The translations under genes and the position numbers were made by a program. The notes below the pieces were generated by a model. The model saw nothing but the letters and a program-made list of their open reading frames with translations. It had not been told where the DNA came from and made no database searches. From Bacteroidaceae bacterium (lineage in GTDB: Bacteria; Bacteroidota; Bacteroidia; Bacteroidales; Bacteroidaceae), in the NCBI GenBank assembly GCA_017557475.1, contig JAFYYO010000243.1:1-12409 (forward strand): a stretch of DNA of 12,409 nucleotides, written 5' to 3'. Positions 1 through 6,191 of this stretch are shown here, one piece after another. The first letter of the stretch is position 1. Each line of letters begins with the position of its first letter.

Positions 1-210
1 GACCAGCCCGGCGTTCAGTTCTATGCAGGCAACTTCCTCGATGGCAGCTTCGTGGGCAAGAAGGGCGTGAAGTATCCTCGTCGCAGTGCTTTCTGCTTCG
101 AGACTCAGCACTATCCCGACAGCCCCAACCATCCCGAATGGCCCAGCACAACCCTTCGTCCAGGCGAAGAGTACAAGACCACAACCATCTATCGTTTCGG
201 CGTACAATAG
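1..210 (+). CDS. galM: Aldose 1-epimerase (galactose mutarotase), C-terminal 69 residues
   Basis: Frame 1 is open from the first base to a TAG at 208-210; the start lies outside the window. GalM interconverts alpha- and beta-anomers of aldoses such as galactose and glucose, feeding the Leloir pathway. The fragment begins DQPGVQFYAGNF and contains FCFETQHYPDSPN, the most conserved C-terminal block of the family. By homology to the Lactococcus enzyme, the Glu in FETQ (codon 100-102) is the catalytic base, and PDSPNHPEWPSTTLRPGE followed by Y-x-T-T-x-Y-x-F is the standard family ending. No export signal can be judged because the N-terminus is missing. It converges with the - strand surface protein gene and shares its terminator. 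Identification rests on motif recognition and is very secure; the rest of the operon lies to the left of the window. Confidence 0.95.
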   Translation, partial: DQPGVQFYAGNFLDGSFVGKKGVKYPRRSAFCFETQHYPDSPNHPEWPSTTLRPGEEYKTTTIYRFGVQ

Positions 211-229
211 TTTTTGGGTTTCTATAAAA

Positions 230-267
230 AAGCAGCGGGCTTGGGTTCAGTTCCAGGCTCGCTGCTT
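230..267. terminator. Bidirectional terminator between galM and the 1149-residue protein gene
   Basis: Arms 230-244 and 253-267 form a 15-bp stem with two G:U pairs around an 8-base loop. On the - strand the hairpin is followed by a run of six T (complement of the A run ending at 230), so it is a canonical terminator for the surface protein gene whose stop lies 15 bases upstream. On the + strand it follows the galM stop by 19 bases but has only a short T run, so it is a weaker terminator there. Confidence 0.88.
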
Positions 268-282
268 TGCGTTAGAGAGGTC

Positions 283-3200
283 TCACTTCACCAAGACCTT
301 TTTTGTCGAGCCATCCGAGTAGCGGATGATGTTAAGGCCCCGCGGCAATTTACCATTTGAAAATTTACCATTTACTATTTTCTGCCCTGCGAGGTTGTAG
401 ACAGCTCCCTTTGAATGTTCAATGTTCAATGGTGAATGTTCAATGTCCTTGATTCCATCTGCATCGTAGCTAGTGCTGAATGTCTGAGACTCACCAAAGA
501 ACGTCTCACCTTCTGAGGTTGTCACAAAGGCTGCATAGCAGTAAGTTGTCTCATATTCGAGGTCTTCCAATGTGGCAGTCATCACATTGCCACTAGCCAA
601 TACTGTTATTGCGCCATTGGGAGCTGCTTTCGCTTTCCCTCGAGGTGAAGAAGCGGAACCTGCAGGCCAATACATGAAGCCTTGACTCACTACATTGTCC
701 GTGCCTCGCATAGCATAGCCCTTCACCTCTGCTCTGTTGCCTGTAACGGTGATTTGAGCATAGGTGTGAACAGTTGGCTCGAAGTAACTTGTGTTTGTTG
801 GGTCTATGCCAACCCATTCGCCATAGTAACGGTTGCCAGAGTTTGACTGATAGAATGGTCTGAACTTCCACAGCTTCTCTGTATAGAGGTTGCGGATGTA
901 GCCTTCCATCGTGCCCTCATAGAGATAGGCTGCACCAGAGTTCGATGCGAATTCATCCGTCCAGTCAGTTCGTCTCCACTCAAAACCCACATTTGTTTCT
1001 TCATCATCAAGATTCGAGGTGGCGGCAACGACGACATTTCCTACCGTTATGACCTTAGGTTGCTGGGTAGTAAGAGTGAGGGGTTCTGTACGGAAAGAGA
1101 AGGACTTCGTGTATGAAGCATCTTCAAATGTCAGCGTAACAGAAGCCAGTTCCTCGTAAAGGCTGTTTGGCTCCAAGCCTTTGAGGACAATCTCATATCC
1201 ATTCTCTCCCTTTTCAATGGGCGAGCCAAGGGCTGTTACTGTTTCGCTGAGTTCCTTATATTCATTCATATAAGACAAGGTCAAGGAACTTGCAGTTGCA
1301 TTAACCAATGCTATTTCCGGAGCACTCAGGCTTCTGCCGCTTTCTGCTTCCTTGATGTCTTCGTAGCCATTCTCCCAAAGCCACAGCAACAATCTGCCTA
1401 CAGAGACATTAATCGTTGCAGTCTTGGGCAAAGCGTTGTCTTCAATGTTGTTAACCGTATAGCAATACTCATCAATCATCACATCCGAGAGAATTGTCAC
1501 TTCACTTGCATCTTCTATGCCAATGACGGAAGCATAGTTGTTCAGAGTATCGGTGACTTGATAGATAACGCCGTCAACTATTTCCTTTGCCCAGCTGTAA
1601 GTTCCTGTCAGAGTCAAGTCGTGAGCAGGCATTGTCTCTGGAATTTCGCCCCATCCTGAGAAGGTCATGCCTTTCTTTGTTGGAGCAGGTTCGGGAGTCA
1701 AGGCTGTGTTGTAATCAACCTCGTATGACTTGTACTCTTCACCGTCAATAACGTAAGTGAGCAGATACTGATTGATAGTAAATGAGCCAGTCACTGTTAC
1801 ATCTTCCGCAGGCATGGTTTCTGGTATCTCACTCCAACCACTGAAAGTGTAGCCTTCTTTAGTGGGTTCTTCTTCAGGAGTGATAGCTGTTCCGTATGCA
1901 ATGGAATCGGTCTTGTATTCCTCACCATCAACAATGTAGGTTAAAGTGTAATTGTTTACAATGAAGCTTCCAGTCACCACTACATCCTCTGCAGGCATTG
2001 TCTCTGGAATTTCACTCCATCCACTGAAGGTATAGCCTTCCTTAGTAGGCTCTTCTTCAGGAGTAATCTCAGAACCATAGACAACAGTTGATGTCTTGTA
2101 CTCTTCACCATCCACTATATAGGTCAGGGTATAGCTGTTAATGGTGAATGTGCCCATAACTATCACGTCCGCAGTGGGCATTGTGGCAGGGATATAAGTC
2201 CATCCAGAGAATGTATATCCTTCTTTTACAGGTGCTGGTTCAGGAGTTATCTCAGAACCATATGCGATTGAATCGCTTTTATATACATTACCATCTACTA
2301 TATATGTTATGGTGTAGCTGTTGACTTTCCACTGAGCAACACATGTCAAGTTGTTTCCAGGCATTGTTTCCGGGATGTCAGGCTCCCAGCCAATGAACGT
2401 ATAGCCTTCTTTTGTGGGGTTTTCAGGAGGAGTTATTGTACTACCATAATCTTGAGTAATGCTTTCTATCGGATCTCCACCATCTGTATTGAAGATGATT
2501 GTATATTGATTGATGATGAAAGAACCTGTTACAGTTACGTCTTCTGCTGGCATTGTTTCGGGCAGGCCGTACCATCCGCTGAAGGTGTAGCCTTCTTTCG
2601 TAGGTGCAGGTTCGGGAGTGATGGTAGAACCACCAACAATAGTGATGGTCTTATATATATCATTATCTACCATATAGGTTAAGATGTGTTCTCTATTTAT
2701 CTCATATTTATAATAGAACTGATATACTGAATAATATATTCTGTCCTTGTACAAGTTTATCATTGGAGCCTCGGGACCTTCATAAAAACTACAAGTCTCA
2801 GGCTCATAGATAAGTGTATAGTTTTCGGCAGGGTGTTCACTGCCATTATAAGAGATGAAGTACAACTCTTCATTCAACATCTGTCCAGACGGGAAAAGAA
2901 CAGTTGTGTCGTTTGAAAACGTACCCTTAATCCATGCAGAAGGAACATCGGTCGACATACCCTGAATATACACGTCGTTGCCATAGAAACCGATATTCAA
3001 GTTTCCAGAGACATCCACCTCAGCGAAATAGTCATATGCTGTATAGGCATACGTCTCAATTTCCATGTCGCTGGGAATCTCAACTGGCATATCAATATCA
3101 TCTCCCATAGGAGCAATTATCAAATTTCTTTCCCAGTAAGCAAGTACACTCAAATCCCCTGCAGTAGCGTTATCAACCACACATTCGGAGAAAATAAATG

Positions 3201-3732
3201 CATGTTCATCTTCATCGAATGTGGCGACTGCATCAACAAAAGTATTATTGACCATTGCACCGAAATATACATCGTTGCCATTGTACGAGCCCATGTATTG
3301 CCCCTTCTCGAAGATAACATCATCGCCCTTAAAGGTACCCTTCACATAGGCATAAGGCAAATAATAGCTCAAGCCTTGGATGTATACATCGTCGTAGCCA
3401 ACCCATATAACCTCTACGGTTCTCGTAACATTGCCGCCCTTGCTGTTTGTGCTTTCCAGTGTAAAGTACTCCACTTCACCATTAGCAGGAGGAGTGACTA
3501 CTCCAGAAGACATGTCGGATAATTTTGCAGAAGGACGGCCAATATTATTTAGGAGGTTCAAAGCAGAATCTGGATGAATATTATGTCGTTTTACGCAAGT
3601 CTGATCCATTGCTGGGAGGTTGATAACAAGATTCATTAGTGATTCACAAGGTGTTTTTGCAAAACTTTCTACCAATAAGAGAGGTGTTTGCAGTATGGTC
3701 AACAAAAGAGAAAATAGAAGTTTCTGTTTCAT
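283..3732 (-). CDS. Large secreted surface protein with six InlB B-type repeats and a C-terminal sorting tail
   Basis: 1149 residues. Residues 1-25 are a signal peptide (MKQK, then a hydrophobic Leu-rich core). About 86-160 and 227-290 are two related beta-rich units sharing GNDVYIQG or DDVYIQG, then A(Y/W)(V/I)KGTF and GQ. About 347-711 are six Listeria-Bacteroides (InlB B, Flg_new-like) repeats with a 61-residue period, each with GYTFSGW and ETMPA. About 716-770 resemble a BspA-type leucine-rich segment (DGVIYQVTD, VTILSDV). About 800-1087 are FN3-like, ending in ETTYCYAAFVTTSEG. Residues 1110-1149 are a tail, VYNLAGQ to KKVLVK, typical of Prevotella type IX secretion cargo. The product is therefore likely exported and surface-bound or released, and may bind host or glycan partners; no catalytic motif is visible. 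The start at 3732 is the only Met giving a full signal peptide. Upstream lies a 245-base leader with a structured RNA. Function is unknown. Confidence 0.9.
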   Translation of the reverse strand: MKQKLLFSLLLTILQTPLLLVESFAKTPCESLMNLVINLPAMDQTCVKRHNIHPDSALNLLNNIGRPSAKLSDMSSGVVTPPANGEVEYFTLESTNSKGGNVTRTVEVIWVGYDDVYIQGLSYYLPYAYVKGTFKGDDVIFEKGQYMGSYNGNDVYFGAMVNNTFVDAVATFDEDEHAFIFSECVVDNATAGDLSVLAYWERNLIIAPMGDDIDMPVEIPSDMEIETYAYTAYDYFAEVDVSGNLNIGFYGNDVYIQGMSTDVPSAWIKGTFSNDTTVLFPSGQMLNEELYFISYNGSEHPAENYTLIYEPETCSFYEGPEAPMINLYKDRIYYSVYQFYYKYEINREHILTYMVDNDIYKTITIVGGSTITPEPAPTKEGYTFSGWYGLPETMPAEDVTVTGSFIINQYTIIFNTDGGDPIESITQDYGSTITPPENPTKEGYTFIGWEPDIPETMPGNNLTCVAQWKVNSYTITYIVDGNVYKSDSIAYGSEITPEPAPVKEGYTFSGWTYIPATMPTADVIVMGTFTINSYTLTYIVDGEEYKTSTVVYGSEITPEEEPTKEGYTFSGWSEIPETMPAEDVVVTGSFIVNNYTLTYIVDGEEYKTDSIAYGTAITPEEEPTKEGYTFSGWSEIPETMPAEDVTVTGSFTINQYLLTYVIDGEEYKSYEVDYNTALTPEPAPTKKGMTFSGWGEIPETMPAHDLTLTGTYSWAKEIVDGVIYQVTDTLNNYASVIGIEDASEVTILSDVMIDEYCYTVNNIEDNALPKTATINVSVGRLLLWLWENGYEDIKEAESGRSLSAPEIALVNATASSLTLSYMNEYKELSETVTALGSPIEKGENGYEIVLKGLEPNSLYEELASVTLTFEDASYTKSFSFRTEPLTLTTQQPKVITVGNVVVAATSNLDDEETNVGFEWRRTDWTDEFASNSGAAYLYEGTMEGYIRNLYTEKLWKFRPFYQSNSGNRYYGEWVGIDPTNTSYFEPTVHTYAQITVTGNRAEVKGYAMRGTDNVVSQGFMYWPAGSASSPRGKAKAAPNGAITVLASGNVMTATLEDLEYETTYCYAAFVTTSEGETFFGESQTFSTSYDADGIKDIEHSPLNIEHSKGAVYNLAGQKIVNGKFSNGKLPRGLNIIRYSDGSTKKVLVK
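347..448 (-). repeat. Simple repeats of 15 and 7 bases inside the coding sequence, flanking the start of the sorting tail
   Basis: At 347-373 a 12-base block (AATTTACCATTT) occurs twice at a 15-base period. At 414-448 a 7-base unit (AATGTTC) occurs five times with small changes. Both are translated: they encode VNGKFSNGK (residues 1120-1128) and IEHSPLNIEHS (1097-1107). The protein context is the junction between the last FN3-like domain and the sorting tail, plus a loop within the tail. Confidence 0.85.
1600..2694 (-). repeat. Six in-frame InlB B-type repeats (183-bp period)
   Basis: Residues 347-711 of the surface protein form six tandem units. Starts are near residues 347, 407, 470, 531, 592 and 653; unit 2 is two residues longer. 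Each unit has a Y-x-L/I-T-Y-x-V-D-G strand, an acidic P-E-x-x-P-T-K-E turn, GYTFSGW, and IPETMPAED. This is the beta-grasp-like repeat of InlB-type proteins, usually a stalk or ligand-binding module. The first unit is the most divergent at its N-terminal edge, while units 4 and 5 are the most alike. Confidence 0.9.
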
Positions 3733-3800
3733 ATCTATAATCTTCAGTTAATACAAACATTTTTATTCAACAAGTTAGCACTAATTCTTGGATACGAAAA

Positions 3801-3976
3801 GAGTGCGCCCCTGCCATATCCCTGTCAGGCTCAGCACAAGCCCCTAAGTACTACGGAGAAGCACACTCTTGGTGCGCACTCCAAACGTACTTAGGTTTTT
3901 TGCTCGTTGTTTCCTTTCCGAGGTGCTGATTCGACAGGGAATTTGAGCAAATATGTTTGCATTCTTTACAGAATGC
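3801..3976 (-). ncRNA. Structured leader or small RNA upstream of the surface protein gene (class not recognised)
   Basis: The - strand folds into a compact three-way junction. The closing helix pairs 3933-3940 with 3819-3826 (8 bp) and 3923-3928 with 3832-3837 (6 bp). A small hairpin pairs 3919-3922 with 3903-3906. A long arm pairs 3887-3895 with 3843-3851 (9 bp), 3879-3882 with 3855-3858, and 3872-3877 with 3861-3866. In the last helix the - strand has a G:U pair where the + strand would have an A:C mismatch, which supports transcription from the - strand. Two further 5' hairpins lie at 3959-3976 and 3947-3960. A TAnnTTTG promoter sits at 3981-3988. It could be a cis-regulatory leader (244 bases from the likely 5' end to the ATG) or an independent small RNA; the closed stem with an enlarged middle resembles 6S RNA in outline. 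No known riboswitch core was recognised. Confidence 0.55.
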
Positions 3977-3980
3977 GTTG

Positions 3981-3988
3981 CAAAGATA
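3981..3988 (-). promoter_or_regulatory. Bacteroidetes -7 element (TATCTTTG) for the structured RNA and surface protein gene
   Basis: The - strand reads TATCTTTGCAACG, the same 13 bases as the nagB promoter at 6064-6076. The -7 consensus TAnnTTTG is fully matched. No clear TTTG is seen 19-20 bases upstream. The expected transcript start is near 3976, at the 5' edge of a perfect 6-bp hairpin. Confidence 0.65.
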
Positions 3989-4006
3989 CACAATTTAATT
4001 GATATT

Positions 4007-4050
4007 TGATAATTGAAAGTTGAAAATTTACATGAAGAATGAAGATTATT
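4007..4050. repeat. AT-rich simple repeat (GAAAGTTGAAAATT / GAAGAATGAAG type)
   Basis: A low-complexity stretch of reiterated TTGAAA and GAATGAAGA words. It is of the same kind as the simple repeats inside the 3' end of the neighbouring surface protein gene. No gene or hairpin is seen in it. Confidence 0.5.
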
Positions 4051-4070
4051 ATATCGCGAGAAAAATCAAA

Positions 4071-4218
4071 AACACTCATCACTCGTCAGGTTTGGCACTT
4101 AACGCAAAGAGTATCAGCAGAATAAAATATGATGAGTGTTTGACGACTCATCATATACTCATCAGGGTATTATTTCCTCATTATCAGCGACATTGATGAG
4201 TGACGAGTGTTTTGCGAA
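4071..4218. repeat. Field of direct and inverted TGATGAGTG-type repeats
   Basis: The word TGATGAGTG and near-copies (TGACGAGTG) occur in both orientations: inverted at 4072-4088, direct at 4130-4138, inverted at 4146-4155 and 4158-4165, direct at 4194-4210. A perfect 11-bp inverted repeat with an 8-base loop pairs 4127-4137 with 4146-4156. The first and last blocks are near-perfect inverted copies of each other about 120 bases apart. No reading frame of merit covers the region. Confidence 0.75.
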
Positions 4219-4233
4219 AAAGTTTTCAAAATA

Positions 4234-4382
4234 CTCTGCACTCTACACCAACATCCCTTAAGGATTTGATATACAAGAGATTGCTTTGGTGTAGAGTAGG
4301 TGTAGAGTGATGTAGAGCCTCTACACCCGTGCTACGTATTAAAAATCAGTCGATTATAATAGGTCGGTGTAGAGTGTAGAGT
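4234..4382. repeat. Iteron-like array of GGTGTAGAGT repeats
   Basis: The 10-base word GGTGTAGAGT occurs at 4288-4297, 4299-4308 and 4366-4375, with partial copies at 4309-4318 and 4374-4382 and inverted copies at 4240-4249 and 4319-4327. These make a perfect 12-bp inverted repeat (4240-4251 with 4286-4297) and a 9-bp hairpin (4299-4307 with 4319-4327). The spacing is irregular and there is no reading frame of merit, so this is neither a CRISPR array nor a coding repeat. Confidence 0.75.
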
Positions 4383-4385
4383 ACT

Positions 4386-4527
4386 TTGAGAAATCTCCTC
4401 GTTGTATTCCCAAACACAGGCAGGAGTAAACGCAAATACTCCGTGGAGCATCGGCAAACATAACACGTTAAGATGCCAAACGACACTGGGGATGTTTGCA
4501 AACGAGGCTTTAAACGCATAATAATAC
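4386..4527. other. Non-coding spacer downstream of tRNA-His
   Basis: No convincing gene is present. Small inverted repeats are visible: GGAGTA/TACTCC pairing 4423-4428 with 4437-4442, and a GTTTGCAAAC palindrome near 4493. The long - strand frames crossing here run into the tRNA and have no recognisable protein features. Confidence 0.5.
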
Positions 4528-4560
4528 AAAAAAACTTCCCAGGCAAATCTGCTTGGGAAG
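4528..4560 (-). terminator. Rho-independent terminator of tRNA-His
   Basis: On the - strand a stem pairing 4554-4560 with 4535-4541, continued by 4550-4552 with 4543-4545, is followed by seven T (complement of 4528-4534). It lies 13 bases after the tRNA 3' end. Confidence 0.9.
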
Positions 4561-4573
4561 CTTTCTTTCGGGG

Positions 4574-4648
4574 GGTGCCTAGTCGGACTCGAACCGACGA
4601 CATTCAGAACCACAATCTGACGCTCTAACCAACTGAACTATAGGCACC
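4574..4648 (-). tRNA. tRNA-His (anticodon GTG)
   Basis: The - strand folds as a full cloverleaf. The acceptor arms are GTGCCTA (4647-4641) and TAGGCAC (4581-4575), the anticodon stem is TCAGA/TCTGA with loop TTGTGGT, and the T loop is TTCGAGT. The anticodon GTG reads His codons. G at 4648 can serve as the histidine-specific G-1 opposite the discriminator C at 4574, the main identity element for histidyl-tRNA synthetase. CCA is not encoded. It stands alone with its own promoter (4690-4697) and terminator (4528-4560). Confidence 0.97.
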
Positions 4649-4689
4649 ATGTTAGGGTCGCAAAGGAGGGGTGTCCCTCAAATGCGGTG

Positions 4690-4697
4690 CAAAGGTA
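4690..4697 (-). promoter_or_regulatory. -7 element (TACCTTTG) of tRNA-His
   Basis: A full match to the Bacteroidetes -7 consensus TAnnTTTG on the - strand, followed by CA as at other promoters here, 42 bases before the tRNA 5' end. No good -33 TTTG is visible; a 7-base tandem repeat begins just upstream. Confidence 0.7.
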
Positions 4698-4710
4698 GAA
4701 ATAAATTTTG

Positions 4711-4736
4711 GATTAGGGATTAGAGATTAGGGATTA
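4711..4736. repeat. Tandem 7-base repeat (GATTAGG)
   Basis: Three full units plus a partial fourth (GATTAGG or GATTAGA) lie directly upstream of the tRNA-His -7 element, covering its expected -33 region. Confidence 0.8.
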
Positions 4737-4776
4737 TTTTTGTGCCAAGCCTGCATTTTAACATTTGTTCACAGTG

Positions 4777-4888
4777 GAAGGGCTCTCGGAAATAGTGCCA
4801 CAACCTCTATTTCCACCCTTCGAGGGAAGAGTGGAATTCTCCTCTTGGAACCGAAAAGCTATCCCGCCCCCTTCTTCAGGAAGGAGGC
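4777..4888 (-). other. Hairpin-rich 3' region of the YeaQ-family gene
   Basis: A long hairpin pairs 4777-4782 with 4816-4821 and 4788-4795 with 4807-4814, all perfect. A small palindrome centred on GAATTC lies at 4827-4846. A third stem pairs 4866-4874 with 4880-4888; it has a G:U pair on the - strand but a mismatch on the + strand. This third stem, 14 bases after the stop of the 79-residue gene, may act as its terminator, although only a short T run (TTTT) follows it. No gene is seen in 4741-4900. Confidence 0.55.
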
Positions 4889-4901
4889 TAGGAGAGGGCT
4901 T

Positions 4902-5141
4902 TTATTTCAGTTTCGAAACGACCCAGAGGATGATGACTGCACCGACTACTGCGCAGATGAGCGAGCCGAGCCAACCGGCAATGTTGATGCCGAGAAGGCC
5001 GAACAGCCAACTTCCGAACAGACCGCCGACGATGCCCAGGAAGAGGTCGAGTAGCAGACCCTTGCCTGTGCCGCTCTGCAGCTTACTTGCGATGAAACCA
5101 GCCAAAATACCGGTAATGATACCAATAAGAAGTGTTTCCAT
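4902..5141 (-). CDS. GlsB/YeaQ/YmgE-family small membrane protein (transglycosylase-associated)
   Basis: 79 residues, the usual length for this family. It has an N-terminal membrane segment (LLIGIITGILAGFIASKL), then a polar G-T-G-K-G loop, then two further hydrophobic glycine-rich segments (DLFLGIVGGLFGSWLFGLLG and the C-terminal LICAVVGAVIILWVV). The GIVGG-x-x-G-x-W/L pattern is the family signature. Members are inner-membrane proteins often induced by stress; the molecular function is not established, and the name 'transglycosylase-associated' does not imply that activity. It lies 78 bases downstream of nagB on the same strand, with five 9-base repeats and no clear TAnnTTTG promoter in the gap, so co-transcription with nagB is possible but unproven. 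The start is the only Met that keeps the full first membrane segment. Confidence 0.9.
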   Translation of the reverse strand: METLLIGIITGILAGFIASKLQSGTGKGLLLDLFLGIVGGLFGSWLFGLLGINIAGWLGSLICAVVGAVIILWVVSKLK

Positions 5142-5171
5142 TGTGTTGAGGGTTAAGTTAATTATTTATAG

Positions 5172-5216
5172 GGTCCTTAAGGTCTTTAAGGTCTTTAGGG
5201 ACTTTAAGGACTTTAA
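5172..5216. repeat. Five tandem 9-base repeats between nagB and the YeaQ-family gene
   Basis: The unit is GGTCTTTAA or GGACTTTAA, five copies with an exact 9-base period, beginning three bases after the nagB stop codon (read on the - strand). The same unit recurs at 11609-11644. Confidence 0.92.
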
Positions 5217-5219
5217 CCT

Positions 5220-6011
5220 TTACAGATTCCCCTTCTCTATGTCTTTGAAGTACTTGTAGGTGCCGTGCTTGAGCTCGTCGGTAGCGGCTTCGTCGCAAAC
5301 GATGATGGCATGCGGATGCATCTGCAGGGCGCTGATGGTCCATTCCTGGCTGACGCCGCACTCAATCGCATGCTGCAGGGCACGAGCCTTGTTGTGGCCG
5401 TTCGCTACGATGAGCACTTCCTTGGCGTCCATCACAGTACCGACACCGACCGTCAGCGCCGTCTTGGGCACCTTGTTCACGTCGTTATCGAAGAAGCGAC
5501 TGTTGGCGATGATGGTGTCCGTGGTGAGGCTCTTCACTCGGGTGCGGCTCTGTAGGGAGCTGAAGGGCTCGTTGAAAGCGATGTGTCCGTCGGGACCGAT
5601 GCCGCCCATGAAGAGGTCGATACCGCCTGCAGCCTTGATAGCTGCCTCATACTGAGCACATTCCGCAGCCAGGTCGGGAGCGTTGCCGTTGAGGATGTGG
5701 ACGTTCTCTTTCTTGATGTCGATGTGCGAGAAGAAGTTGGTCCACATGAAGCTGTGGTAGCTCTCGGGATGCTCTTCAGGCAGGCCGACGTACTCGTCCA
5801 TATTGAAGGTGATGACGTTCTGGAAAGAAACCTTGCCGGCCTTGTACATCTCGATGAGGTGCTTGTAGAGGCCAAGCGGCGAAGAACCGGTCGGACAGCC
5901 CAGTTTGAAAGGCTTTTCAGGGGTTGGTTTCGCCTCGTTAATCTTCTTGGCAACATACTCAGCAGCCCAACGGCTCAGGTTCTCATAGTCAGGTTCGATG
6001 ATGACTCTCAT
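5220..6011 (-). CDS. nagB: Glucosamine-6-phosphate deaminase
   Basis: 263 residues, against 266 for E. coli NagB. The enzyme converts glucosamine-6-phosphate to fructose-6-phosphate and ammonia in the cytoplasm, the last step of N-acetylglucosamine use. The phosphate-binding motif [11 protein letters not shown] is at 40-50, and FNMDEYVGL carries the base Asp72. [14 protein letters not shown] carries Asp141, His143 and Glu148, all at the same numbers as in E. coli. Allosteric-site residues Ser151, Arg158, Lys160 and Tyr254 are also conserved; position 161 is Ser where E. coli has Thr, so activation by GlcNAc-6-phosphate is plausible. One difference is Pro in GPDGH where the E. coli enzyme has Asn. 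The start at 6011 ([10 protein letters not shown]) matches the family N-terminus. A -7 element lies about 58 bases upstream. It diverges from the 1781-residue gene. Confidence 0.97.
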   Translation of the reverse strand: MRVIIEPDYENLSRWAAEYVAKKINEAKPTPEKPFKLGCPTGSSPLGLYKHLIEMYKAGKVSFQNVITFNMDEYVGLPEEHPESYHSFMWTNFFSHIDIKKENVHILNGNAPDLAAECAQYEAAIKAAGGIDLFMGGIGPDGHIAFNEPFSSLQSRTRVKSLTTDTIIANSRFFDNDVNKVPKTALTVGVGTVMDAKEVLIVANGHNKARALQHAIECGVSQEWTISALQMHPHAIIVCDEAATDELKHGTYKYFKDIEKGNL

Positions 6012-6068
6012 AGCTTTGATGCGTTTTAATTAGTTGAACTTGTGTTATCCTTAAAACTTTTACCGTTG

Positions 6069-6076
6069 CAAAGATA
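6069..6076 (-). promoter_or_regulatory. -7 element (TATCTTTG) of nagB
   Basis: A full TAnnTTTG match on the - strand, followed by CAACG exactly as at 3981-3988. The -33 region is a poor match (TTATG near 6096-6100). The expected leader is about 50 bases. Confidence 0.72.
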
Positions 6077-6117
6077 CTACTTTTTTATGGTTAATCATAA
6101 AAAGATAGCAAAATTAT

Positions 6118-6148
6118 TTTGTTTTGTGCACACTAAATCATAACTTTG
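6118..6148 (+). promoter_or_regulatory. Upstream promoter of the 1781-residue gene
   Basis: TTTG at 6118-6121, a 19-base spacer and TAACTTTG at 6141-6148 match both Bacteroidetes promoter elements. Transcription would start near 6155, leaving a leader of about 108 bases. Confidence 0.68.
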
Positions 6149-6191
6149 ACCTGCGGTCTTAGTTACTCTCGCTCGGAAAAACTCAAATAAA

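Noticed and set aside
86..322. + strand frame of 78 codons
   Set aside because: It overlaps the galM end in another frame, runs through the terminator and into the opposing gene.
3843..3901. A + strand hairpin followed by six T, resembling a terminator
   Set aside because: No + strand gene or promoter leads into it. The helix is part of a larger structure whose closing stem extends beyond the T run, and the pairing is better on the - strand.
3903..3928. Resemblance of the - strand GGAAAGGAAACAACGAG segment to the SRP RNA tetraloop domain
   Set aside because: The invariant AGCAG side of the SRP loop and the symmetric-loop pairing are missing.
4071..4382. CRISPR array
   Set aside because: Repeat words are only about 10 bases, occur in both orientations and lack regular spacers; no cas genes are present.
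4332..4613. Two overlapping - strand open frames of 85-93 codons
   Set aside because: They run through the terminator and into tRNA-His, have no recognisable protein features, and cover repeat sequence.
4528..4660. tRNA-His as an integration site for a mobile element
   Set aside because: No direct repeat of the tRNA 3' end was found in the window and no integrase gene is present; only the neighbouring repeat field is suggestive.
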